From: Phallusia fumigata
Taxonomy: Eukaryota > Chordata > Ascidiacea > Phlebobranchia > Ascidiidae
Length of the DNA: 64,000 bases
Assembly (NCBI GenBank): GCA_008931825.1
Contig: QXVZ01023849.1
Location: 1 to 64,000, forward strand
Reading direction: 5' to 3'
In this document: positions 1 through 12,300 of the stretch, in pieces
Numbering within the stretch: position 1 is the stretch's first letter
How the letters are laid out: every line of letters begins with the position of its first letter
Translations under genes and position numbers: made by a program
The notes under the pieces: generated by a model
Told to the model about the DNA's origin: nothing
What the model saw: only the letters and a program-made list of their open reading frames with translations
Database searches by the model: none

Positions 1-208
1 CCTCTGAAATATGCCAACTATGCGACCTCACCAATGTAACAACACTGCGATCGACATTCGAAAACGAAACAACGCCTGACTCACAAAACTGAAATGCGAG
101 TCTCGTTAACCACGAAAAACGTTCGTGTTTCAAAACCCATTTGAAAAATCTCTTGGGAAAACTCACTTTTTTTGTATTAACTGAATTCCAATAACTTACA
201 TACGTTCT
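1..208. other. Left flank, probably intronic, nothing recognised
   Basis: No open frame, RNA gene or copy of the local repeat families is visible. It is slightly less AT-rich than the introns. Since the lectin domain is cut at its upstream exon border, this is most likely intron of the polycystin gene. Confidence 0.4.
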
Positions 209-1216
209 CAAAGGGGACACATATTGTTTTCACTCTGTTTGTTTGTTTTTTTCTTTTTTTTTCTACCCTGCAGCTTGTCCATGCACTTTTGTCATGAAAT
301 GTTTGATGGATTTGGATGAAACTTTCACAGCTGGTAGATATGGTCAAGGCGGTGTGTCATGAGTTTAGTTTAACCCCATAGCCCCAGCAGTTACCCCGCT
401 AGCCCCCTAAAATGGGGCAAACAGTTAAACAGTGTCCGAATTGGATGAAATTTGGACAGTTTGTATAACATGTCATTGTGGTGCAATAAATATTGTTTTT
501 ACCCTATAGCTTCAGTAGTTACCCCGCTAGCCCCCTAAAATGGGGCAAACAGTTTGACAATCTCCGAACTGGATGAAATTTGGGCAGATTGTATAACATG
601 TCATTGTGGTGCAATAATTAATGTTTTTGCACCTATAGACCAGCAGTTACCCCACCAGCCCCTAAAATGGGTCAAACTGTTAAACAATCTTCGAATTGGA
701 TGAAATTTAGACAGATTGTATAACATATCATTGTGGTGCCATATTTGATGTGTTTTACCCTAAGCCCCAGCACTTACCCCACTAGCCCCCTATAATGGGG
801 CAAATAGTTAAACAACCTCTGAATTGGATGAAATTTGGACAGTTTGTATAACATGTCTTTGTGGTGCAATAGGTAATGTTTTATACCCTGTAGGGCAAGC
901 AGTTACCCCACTAGCCCCCTAAAATGTGTACTGTTATTTAACAGTTGATGCAAACTTGGACAGTTTGTAGAACATGTCTTTGTGGTGCACTGAATGCTTT
1001 GTTTACATCTATAGCCTGGGCATGTTTTCTGAAAAACGCAATATGCAGAATTCTGCATGTGTGGGGACCCATGCGTTTCTGCCAGCAGAAACAATCATGT
1101 CATAAATAGCGCAGGTAACTAAGACCCAATGTAATATAATGTGGGGAATATGTTATCTTTTAATATCAGGTAATAGTGTATATAGAATGTCTACCCATGG
1201 TAAGCCACCCTTCTAG
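209..1216 (+). repeat. Family A repeat copy with five internal ~128-bp units
   Basis: The copy starts inside the usual 5' hairpin (AAGGGGACACATATTG), passes a T-rich tract ending CTGCAG, then contains five tandem units whose TTACCCC starts lie at 391, 519, 647, 774 and 903, a period of about 128 bases. It ends with the family's 3' tail (GTGTGGGGACCCATGCG, then CCACCCTTCTAG). Oriented as the gene. Non-coding; short frames in it recur only because the repeat does. Confidence 0.85.
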
Positions 1217-1362
1217 TTTTTATTGATTTTTTGTATGGATGCAGCTTTCAGTATATTTTTTTTGCAAGAAAAAAGCATGAAACAAACCTAGAAAATACTT
1301 TGTACAGTAATATTTTGTCAGGAATGAGATAGTTGATTTCAAATTTTGTTTCTGTTTTTTAG

Positions 1363-3328
1363 ATATTTTTGGATTGGTCTAAACTCATTTTTTTTGAAAG
1401 GAACGATGTTGCATGTTAATCATGTTGGTTTGTCAGATTCGGGATACCAGCATCCAAAGTTTAAACAGCCAAATGTTACTTTAGAACAGCCATTCAAGGT
1501 AAATCTGGTTTTTGGATTTATATTCTGATATGCAAACCAGTTGTTCAAGTGTGGTAAAAAGTTATTTTTGATCATTAATTTTCTTTCCAACAAAGTCTTA
1601 ACATAGTAAACCAGCCCAAAATGTGTTGTTATATTTTTCCCGCAATAAGAAAACATTTTTGGCACCCCTTTCAATGGGACACACATGTTTTACTGTTTTT
1701 ATTTTTTCACACCTTATACATTTCATGTGAAACAATTGTCTGATTTGTATTAAACATTTTTAAGTTTGAGGATATACTCATGATGGTGTTTATTCAGTTT
1801 TATTTAGCTCCCAGTAGGTACGCAACTAGACCGTGACTTGCTGAATAACAAAACGTGGGTTGTTTAGAGTTTGCAGTTTACTACGGCTCAGCCAAAGGTC
1901 ACTGCAGGTCAAACAATTGGTTAGTGTAACTGTGGGGTTTTATTCATGCTCTTGACATTGAGATTGAAATTAACTTGATGTAGGAAATGATTTAGTTAAA
2001 TTATAAATGGAAATCTTTTCTTTTAAATTTGTAAAACTGATTTTTAAACCGATCACATTCTAAAAACATCACTACTATTCAGAAATTGCATGTGTGTGGG
2101 GACCGATACGTTTATGCTAGCAGAAACAATCATGTTTTAAAATACCAAGGGAATTAGGGACCCAATGTAATGTGGGTATTGAGTATATATCCAATGTAAT
2201 GAACAAAATGGTATATGTGGAAGACATCATTTTGAGGAGGTAGTGTATATGAAATGAAAATATGGAGAACGCCATCTCTCTAGTTTTAAATACCAGTTCA
2301 GGATTTCCACGGAATAAACAAGAAAGCATTGGCTTAAATTTTAGATTGGGTCATTGTGGTTTGGCAGTTGTTTTTTGAGTCAGATGCAGTTGCTTTGCTA
2401 ATACTTTGCATGTTATTAATGTTATAACCCAAAAAGTTACCCACACTTACCCTCTAAAATGGGTGCCATTTGTTTCAATTTGACCCCATAGCCCCAGTGG
2501 TTACCCCGCTTGCCCCCTTAAAATGGGTCAAACTATAGATTGTGTGAAATTTTGTAACATGTCATTGTAGTGCAATATTTGCTATATTTTAGCTTATAGC
2601 GCAGCACTTACCTCACTAACTCCATAAATTGGTCAATTATAAAACATGTTTGAACAAGGTGAAATAGTTACAGTTTGCAGAACATTTTATTGTTGTGCAT
2701 AGATTACTGTGTTTTAGCGGTTAACCTGCTGGCCCCTACAGTATGTCAAATATTCGATGAAATTTTGACTGGTGGTAAATTTGGTCATCATGGTATATTA
2801 ATTCCTTTGTTAGGCTGTGCTGCCCAAACAGTCTGCAACCCCCAAGAATGAGAATTAGGTCATAGTGATGTGTCTTTGGGTGTTATTATAACCACAAGCT
2901 CTTCAAAAAAATCAAACAAAGTGTAAAAAGTATAGGTATAATAGGTAATAGCTGCAGTATCGCATAGTTATGTCATTCAATTTTGGTAAAACGGCAAAAC
3001 TTATCTTTTTGGAATAATGCATATTTAGCAACTTTGCACCCTTGCATTTCTACCCGTGGAAAAGTTTATGACCTCAAACTATTAGAACCACGTAAAATAT
3101 CACAGTTTCTATACATCCTTTTTAAAATGGGTCATAGTGTATGTCTGTGGCAAATACCTACTTGGTTTTTGGTGGCCATTGTAAATGCAATTTTACAAAA
3201 AAAATTTATTTAAGTGGAAAAACAACATTATATATTACAGGACTGTGTCTCGATCAACAGTAGTGGAGATTGGATTTCACAAATGTGTAGACAAGAGTTT
3301 GGTTTTATATGCCAATACTACAATGCTG
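1363..3328 (+). CDS. PKD1: Exons 1-2: C-terminal half of the C-type lectin-like domain
   Basis: Exons 1363-1498 and 3241-3328 (residues about 1-75 of the visible protein). Exon 1 opens with YFWIGLN, the WIGLN core of C-type lectin folds, followed by a loop ending LSDSGYQHPKF. Exon 2 reads DCVSINSSGDWISQMC and then GFICQYY, the usual C-terminal cysteine pair and final strand. Exon 1 starts with the last base of a codon (phase 2), so the first half of the domain lies upstream. In vertebrate PKD1 a lectin domain sits between the first PKD repeat and the main array, and this placement agrees. I do not see an EPN or QPD calcium-sugar motif in the visible half, so sugar binding is not supported. 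The intron between the exons is 1.7 kb and carries repeat remnants. Confidence 0.85.
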
Positions 3329-6300
3329 GTAATTATGTTTTGTTAGTTTTTTTTCTAACCTATTTTATGCATTTCTGTAAGACAACCCTTGGCATCAAAG
3401 ATGGGTTACCTGTAAACAGATAAGAGTAAGTTTGTTACAGTGGATCAACATGTTATGGGGAACCATGTAACGTTTTTTACAGGAACAATGATGTTCCAAA
3501 AGCCTAAGAATCTTGAGACAAGGGATGTTTACAGCAGAATAGCTGGCCAAAAAATTAATCCACAATATTGAATCCAAGTCTTAAACTAGAGAGGTGGTTT
3601 TCTTTATCTTGGTGTTGATATTTTCCTTATTCACCACCTTAAACAGACAAACTGCTTTTACATAGTTGCCAGTACTTATTATGCACTGAACACACCCACA
3701 AATATGTGATGAGCAATAGCTGTAAGCAAACCGAATAAAACAATTTGTAATATCTGTCAGCTAATTAGATCAAAGCAGCAGTACATTATTAGCAGCACAA
3801 CAACATATTGTTACACAATTGGCCCAAAATATTGCTTGTGACAAAATTGTTAAAATGTATCATGTCTTCGATCTGGCTTAAGAATGTAACTCCTCTGTAA
3901 ATGCACATTTTCATGATTGTTTGGAAATAGACAGACAGACGCCGTTGTATTTATTACGATATTCATCAGTGCTGACCAAGGAACGATACCATGTGGTTAT
4001 GATCATTATTAAAATTAGATCAAAGAATGTCCATTGTGGTTAAGAAGGTTTTGCCCTTATTATGGGTCCCCTTTCCTAAAGGGGACACATTGTTTTTACT
4101 CTGTTTTTTTTTCTTTTTTCTCCGCATGCATCTTGTTCATGCACTTTTGACATGAAATGTTTGTTGGATTTGGATGAAACATTTACAGCTGGTAGATACA
4201 ATCATGGCAGTGTGTTATCCGTTTCTGTTGACCCCATGGTCCCAAGGGTTACCCAACTAGACCCCGAAATGGTGAAATATTCCATGCACATTGTCTATGC
4301 ACTTTTGATGTGCAATATTTGGTGGATTTGGATGAAACTTTCACAGCTGGAAGATATGGGCAAGGTGGTGTGTCATTAGTTTCGGTTAACCCCACAGACT
4401 CAGTGGTTATCTCGCTAGCCCCCTAAAATGTGTCAAATTATTAAACGATGTCCAAATTTGTTGAAATTCACACAGTTTGTAGAACATGCCACTATAGTGC
4501 ATCGAATAAATAGTTTGACACCATAGCCCCAGTGGTTACCCGCTAGCCCCCTAAAAATGTGTCAAATTATTAAACAATGTTCGAATTTGTTGAAATTTAC
4601 ACAGTTTGTAGAACATGTCATTGTGATGCATTGATTTCTTTGTTTGACCCCATGGCCCAATCAGTTACCCTGCTAGCCCACCAAAATGGGTCAAATTTTT
4701 GAACAATGTCTGCATTGGATGAAATTTGCACAGTTTGTAGAACATGCCATTGTGGTGCATCGAATTAATAATTTGACACCATAGCCCCAGTGGTTACCCA
4801 GCTAGCCCCCTAAAATGGGTCAAATTATTAAAAAATGTTAGAAATTGGATGAAATTTAAACATTTTGTAGAACATGTGGTGCATCGATTTCTTTGTTTCC
4901 CCCCATAACCCCATCAGTTACCCTGCTAGCCCCTGAAATAGATAAATTAATAAACAATGTCCGAATTGGATGAAACTTACACAGTTTGTAGAACATGCCA
5001 TTGTAGTGCACTGATTGCTTTGTTTATACCTATAGCCTGGACATATCCAGAAAAAATGCACAATGTACAACTTTACATGTGTGGGGACCCATGCATTTCT
5101 GCCAGCAGAAACAATCATGTCATAAATAGTGCTGGTAACTATAAGACCCAATATAAAGTGGGGAATATATCATCTTTTAATCGGGTAATAGTGTATTTAG
5201 AATGTCTATATATGGTAAGCCACCCTTCTAGTTCAGTATTTATGTTGTTATAAATGCTTTATTTGTTCATTGCATATCATGTGCATATAAGTGCTGTTTG
5301 AGCATCCTCAGGCATTCTATTCTACTTTGTGTTGTTTTCCACATTTCGGTTTGGTTTGGGTAAAACATTTTTAGGTCATCTGAATTTAAAACTAATAAAC
5401 TGGTATTGTGTTGGAAGCTCAAAGTTTATGGTGGAGGCTCCATACTTACAAATTTTCTTCCTTACTTACAAGCTAAAACTTACAAGCTAAAAAAACATAG
5501 CTCCAAATTAACAACTTTTTTGTAGACCTCTTAAAATCGCTCCATGGTATACCAGTAGACCATGATCGACTGGTTAGACACACCTGGTATATACAATGTG
5601 AGACATGCGGCCATTATATTTGCATGCGAAAGGTGCAAATATTATTTGTGAGTAAAAGGCCCAAGTCAGCAAGGCAACTACTGTTTTTGCACCCTGATGC
5701 AACCAAAATATAGAAGAGTTGCATAATTAATGTTGCACCTAATTTTTGCAGCTATTAAGTCTAACGTAGCTGTTCTCGTTTTATTTGTTGCGACTTTGTA
5801 TTATTGCTGTTTGGTGTGATAGCGAATCCTTGACCGGCTAATATTATGGGTCCCCTTCCTGAAGGAGACACGTATTGTTTTCACTCTGTTTTTTTTCTTT
5901 TTTCTCCCCTGGAGCTTGTCCACGCACTTTTGGCATGAAGTGTTACCCCCAATGGTTACCCCACAAGCCCCCTAAATAGGGTCAAATTGTTAAACATTTT
6001 TCAAATTGGATGAAATATAGTCGGTTTGTATGATATGTCATTGTGGTGCAATAATGGATGTGTTTAACCCCATAGCCCCAGCAGTTACCCCACTACTCCC
6101 TAAAAATGGGTTAAATTGTTAAACATTCTCCAAATTGGATGAAATTCGGACAGTTTGTATTGCATGTTATTGTGGTGTTATAATTGATAATAAACAATGT
6201 CCGAATTGGGTGAAATTTTGATGTTTTGTAAAGTATTTTATTGTAGAACAGTCATTGCTGTGTTTTACATTATAGCCCGAGCGGTTATCTTACTAGCCCC

Positions 6301-9300
6301 CTAAAATGGGTTTAAATTACTAAAAATCTTTGATTTGAATAAAATTTGGTCAGTTTGTATAACATGTAATTGTGGTACAATATTTGATGTGTTTCACGCC
6401 ATAGCCCCAGCAGTTAACCTACTAGCCTTTTAAAGTTTGTAGGTTGGGTCATAGTTAGTTGTATTATCAATTCCATCATTTCTTTTTTTAATTTTCTAAA
6501 ATTAAATGAAAATATCTGCTTCTGTTCTGAACATATAGTCACAGTACCCTACAATTATTCTATTCATGGATGCTAAATTAGTTTGCTTTCCCAAATGGGC
6601 TATAAAGTACATGTTTCAATAAAATATTTATGTTTAGCAAACAACTTTGCCAATGCATGGTGGTTGCATGAACCCCTGGCCACACTGTACATAAAAAATT
6701 GTTTGTTATTTTGGCAGAGAGAACCACTGATTCAAACAACTATCTGGCTGGAACTGCAATTTTTCAGCACAATTCTGTAAATGTAGTCAATGATGCTGAC
6801 ATTAAAAATACGACAGAAAATGGAAGTGAGGTAACCCACTAATTATGGGTCCCCTTCCATATTGTAGGGGACATATATTGTTTCACTCTGTTTTTTTCCT
6901 TCATTTTAATTTTTTTCTGTCTAACGCGAGTTTGTTTCTACATTTTGGTCAACAAGGGTTGTTAAAATTTCTTCAAATTTTCACACATGATGAATGGGTA
7001 TCTGAAGTTGTGCAATAACAACAGTGGCGCAACTAGCGGGAGTTGAAGGGGGTAGGCAATAAACTACCAATAGAAAAAAATGCTAATGTTGTAACAGATA
7101 AACCTTTGATGTATGCTTGGCCCTATTTTCATGTGTCATGTTTATGTTTCCATCTGTTTACGCCAGGGGTGCACAACCTTTTTGCTATTGCCGGTCACAT
7201 TACAGACGTTATTTAACTTGCAGCCGCCACATATGCGCCATATTACAAAAAATGCAAGGCGGCAGATGTACGACAACACACACTCCATTGTGACGTCACA
7301 AACGTGTACAACGAAGTGTCACAGCATTTTACCACACATGTTAGAACTTTCTGTAATATCATGTTGGTTGGTTATTTCCTTTGCTAAAATTTTTAATGAC
7401 TTGCTTCATCCTGCATTTATCTGACAGAATTGAAGAGTTTTCATCAATGCATTGCTGCCATTATATGTACTTGTGCATGGCCGCAGGTTGTGCGCACCTG
7501 GGCTACGTCTACGGTAACACAACCATTAACGTTTACAACTTTCAAAATCGCTCATGAAAACAGTATTATGCGATCGTGTAGAAACCTATATTTAAATTCC
7601 ACGGACGCATAAGTTGAAACGTATTTCTACCAAAACTAATTCCCGCCATTTGTGGAATCTGTAATTTCCGAACTATCCAGGCGATTTAATTCACACTTTC
7701 AAAAGTGGCTAAAATTATCTGGTTGCTAAAGCATTAGAAGGCGTGTGTTATCAATGCGCGTGTTTTCAAAGAAACGGAATACATAGCAAAACATTAATTG
7801 TGTAGGGCTCGGTGTTAAATTCTCTGATTCAAATCTCCATTGTTACTATAGTAGGACTGAAGCTTGCAGCACACTCGAATCAGTCTGTGTATTTCTTATT
7901 GCGAGTAAAAAAATCGATTTCGCCAAAGAAATGGCATCATCAGTTCTAAACAATATGTAACATATATAAATAATGTCAAGGTGGTATCAAATGTAAAAAA
8001 TCATAAAAGGATTAAAAGTATAAAATCCGAGCCACTATCACTACAACCTCAACGCACTCGTCTGCACCAACACAAAAGCGTCAGCAATTGCAACTCACAC
8101 GCAAGAAAAAGGCAATAAGAAACATTGAAGGTTCGAAAAAACACTCAAAGAAAAAGCAAGCTGCAAACCACCTTCAAAAATTACTTAAATTGTGGCAGGA
8201 TCATTTTCGCAATATTAATGGTAGCATTGATTTTCCCAAACCATTTGTCCTCGTATACGTCCAACATGTGCATATCAGGTTGTTCTAAAAACGTCACCCT
8301 AAAACACTGTTCTATCTCGGGTTTTTTTTGCAAAGAGATCGTGTGAAAGTGGTGGTAATGGTGGAGCAACGCCGCCTTGTCGCTGGTAACTGAAAGGTCA
8401 AATGCTTTCCAAGTGGAGCGGTGGGCATTCCATCGAGTGGAAAATTTTTTTTTAGTTTGGCCGACATAATGTTCGTGGCAGATAGTGCATGTCACCACGT
8501 ACACACCAAAATTCTTACAAGTTAGATTTTTTCTTAGTTTGAACACCCTGGCGTTTGTTTTAAAATTATCTGTTGGAAACACCATAGATTTATAATGTTT
8601 AAAATGCCCACATAAGGCGCAGGCTCCACAGGGTCTTGATGACCCTTGCGACGAGGTGGTATCAGCCAGTGCAATTTTGCGGTGACTATTTAGCAAGCCA
8701 CCAAGGGTAAGGGGACGCTTGTACACAACTTTGGCGTTCGGCTTTAATCCCTTCTCGCTCTTTACCAAATCATGAAACGATGTCGCCCAAACGACGATTT
8801 GTTGTTTGTCCCTTGGTGGAGTGCACTGCAGGTCCCGTTTGTTCCACTTTGCAGCCAAGTGTATAACGTCCTTCACCATTGCATTTGCAAAATCAGATTT
8901 TATGCACTTTTGCTTTAATCTGGTAAGACTTCTTTCGTAATCTAAAGGGCGTTCATTAAGTCTTCGCAGCCACGTAGCCTCAGATATAACAATAGATTTG
9001 AAGACATGCCGGGGGTGGTGAGACAAACCGTTGACAAACAATCGGTTTTCGAAGTTAATTTCTGAAAGTCTTTTGTAAAGAAGCCAGGTTCTTCAGGACA
9101 TGCTTCATGTAGGACATCCAGAAATTCCATTGTTACTATCGTAATGTGCATTTTCGTTGCTGTACTGGCCCTTTGCCGTGTTGTATGAAGTTGATCCTTT
9201 ATTCAGTGAATATGCGTCGACGTTGTTCGAGAGCAAGTTTCATTAGGCGCATTATACACAGAAGCAGATGGAAAGGGACCTGGCATGCCGACAAAGTTTA

Positions 9301-12300
9301 CCCATCTGTTCACTCCACAGACCCTTGGATTCACCCTTTTTTACCTTTTAAACCCCAAATGTTCAGTTTTTTTGTTGTGCCCTTTGCTTTAAGCATACTA
9401 ATCCAAATGTATTGAAATTTAAAATTTAGATATGTAGGGTGTTTCTAATTGGTTTTTTAAAACTTTACCATGATCGGCAAGTATTTACCCTTGCAGCTGC
9501 AATTGCGTGTTTAAACGCTGACTGTTTTACCCCAAATGCAAAACAACCCAACGCGAGGGAGTAATTGACAAGTTTACGACACAAACGTTGCAACACTTAG
9601 CTGTTGGTAACAGGCTGCTACTTTACACAAATACTGTTGTTTAGTCAGGGGCCAGACGGGCATTTCACTTGATAAAAATTATAATTAGGTGATGACCTCA
9701 ATATGTTTGCTATATTCCGACATGGAAGACAGTGCGGCATAGCAATTTATTTGGGTTTAGTGTGTATGGAATGGTGATATTTGTAACCTATGACTGTATT
9801 AATAATATCCTTTTTCTAGTTTTCAAAATTTACGATTCTGTTTCCTGGTGCCTGGATTCCTGCTGATAGTGAAATTATATCCTGGGAGGTGGTTGCCCAG
9901 GAAAACCACATTCCTTTGAGACTTCAAATTTATCGACCTGTTTGTCCAAAAGAAGAGATTTTAAATTTACCAGGTGGATATATATTGTTCCAGAGGCCAA
10001 TTATTTTACCTTATTAGCTTTGTATTAAGCAGTGATGCTTAACTTCCCTCGTTTACCTAATTCCATTGAATTATGTCAAAAACTGAAAGCTTTTTGCCTG
10101 TTGCTCGCACCATGGTTGCTGTACACAAGATCACTCGTAAAGCTCGATTTATGGATGTATTTCAACAGACATATATAACAAACACAAATTGATGACATAT
10201 GTTAAGACTTTAAATTGTGTGATATCTTTGGATTAGTACACCAGAAATGATAACCTGATGCAGTCAACTGCAACTTGTTTGTTAAAATATTGGGTATTTC
10301 CAAAAACATTATGAATGACAACTTTAATCACCGTAAAAATTGGAGCCCTTTTATGAAATTTCATGATTTGCCGCTGGTAATCAGGAGTTGTTTATGCGAT
10401 TTTAGTGGGTAATATTTGTCCAATGAACACTTCACCTAATGGAAGATTGGATTTTCATTAGTTAAGTTCTTATGGGTCCCCTTCCTGAAAGGGGACACCC
10501 CCCCCTTTCACTCTGTTTGTTTTNNNNNNNNNNNNNNNNNNNNNNNNNNNNNNNNNNNNNNNNNNNNNNNNNNNNNNNNNNNNNNNNNNNNNNNNNNNNN
10601 NNNNNNNNNNNNNNNNNNNNNNNNNNNNNNNNNNNNNNNNNNNNNNNNNNNNNNNNNNNNNNNNNNNNNNNNNNNNNNNNNNNNNNNNNNNNNNNNNNNN
10701 NNNNNNNNNNNNNNNNNNNNNNNNNNNNNNNNNNNNNNNNNNNNNNNNNNNNNNNNNNNNNNNNNNNNNNNNNNNNNNNNNNNNNNNNNNNNNNNNNNNN
10801 NNNNNNNNNNNNNNNNNNNNNNNNNNNNNNNNNNNNNNNNNNNNNNNNNNNNNNNNNNNNNNNNNNNNNNNNNNNNNNNNNNNNNNNNNNNNNNNNNNNN
10901 NNNNNNNNNNNNNNNNNNNNNNNNNNNNNNNNNNNNNNNNNNNNNNNNNNNNNNNNNNNNNNNNNNNNNNNNNNNNNNNNNNNNNNNNNNNNNNNNNNNN
11001 NNNNNNNNNNNNNNNNNNNNNNNNNNNNNNNNNNNNNNNNNNNNNNNNNNNNNNNNNNNNNNNNNNNNNNNNNNNNNNNNNNNNNNNNNNNNNNNNNNNN
11101 NNNNNNNGACAGTTTGTAGAACATGTCTTTGTGGTGCACTGATTGCTTTGTTTATATCTATAGCCTGGACATGTTTTCTGAAAAACGCAATATGTAGAAC
11201 TTTGCATGTGTGGGGACCCATGCGTTTCTGCCAGCAGAAACAATTATGTCATAAATAGTGCAGGTAACTATAAGACCCAATGTAATATAATGTGGTGAAT
11301 ATATCCTCTTTTAATATCAGGTAATAGTGTATGTAGAATGTCTATATATGGTAAGCCACCCTTCTAGTTTATTTTGGTAAAAAGTGGGTCAAAGCTTCCA
11401 AAAAGGGTCAATTATTATGCAATGTATAAATTGTCTGAAATATGTGATGTAGACACATATTGTTTTTACTGTTGTTTTTCGTCCTTTGCAGCTTGCCCAT
11501 GCAATTTTGGAATGGAATGTTTGTTTGATTTGGGTAATACTATCACAACTAGTAGATGTAATTATAGAGTTATGCAGCCTGTTTCATTTGACCCCCATAG
11601 CCCCAGTGGTTACCATACTGAAAAAAAGGAAACCGATTTCATGTTTCCAACCACCACAAACCAAGTAATTGACAAGTTTATGACCCAACGGCTACATTGC
11701 TTTTCAATTGGTACCCACACAACTGCTACTTTGCACAATAATGGGTGTTGATTCAGAACAGCTTAGTGGGCGTTTCTCTGACTAAAATCAATCTATAATT
11801 GCGGAGTGGTTACCTTGATACATTTGCTACATCAAAGTGCAGAAGACAATGCATTGCAGCAACTTTATGTAATCATTTTCATTCTTACCCAACTACTAAG
11901 CTGCAGTATGATCAGTATAGATTGTAACTATATAGTTTTATGTGTCTTCTGATGCAAAGGCAGTGATTACCATGCTCTACGATACACACTTCCCATATTG
12001 CACCACTACTATACACAAAGAACAGGCTTTCTCTTATGCTGCTTGGTGGCCATTTAGTTTGTAAAACTCAAGCTCTAATTGCAGAGTGGTAACCTAAATA
12101 CATTTGTTACATCGGGCTGTAAAAGACGGTGCAAAGCAACAACTCTTTTTTCCATTTTTCAGTAGTTCTCTGCATGTAAGTTTGTATCTGGTATGAACGA
12201 AACGTTGTTGTTGAACTTGATTTTATAGCGCATCAAGAAAACCTCATTGGATAACGTCATTTTTAGTTTTGTCCAGTTTGCTGCGCCATGGCCAAAAGTC

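Larger units (their letters stand above)
6841..9780 (+). repeat. Family B copy split by nested insertions
   Basis: The 5' part (ATGGGTCCCCTTCC, then CTAACGCGAGTTTGTT) runs to about 7019. The B interior resumes near 9290 (TTTACCCATCTGTTCACTCC, later TGATCGGCAAGTATTTACCC) and fades near 9780. About 2.27 kb of other elements, including a Penelope-like piece, separates the halves. The copy starts ten bases after the exon 3 donor. Confidence 0.8.

Noticed and set aside
391-905. Regularly spaced units as a CRISPR-like array
   Set aside because: Units are about 128 bases, lack distinct spacers and belong to a dispersed eukaryotic repeat.
903-1094. Minus-strand frame MFLLAETHGSPHMQ..., also at 10470-11243 and 42719-42910, as a small conserved gene
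   Set aside because: It is the complement of the family A 3' tail. It recurs because the repeat recurs, and other copies do not keep it open.
10462-11243. Long open frames on both strands
   Set aside because: They consist almost wholly of unknown bases in the N gap.
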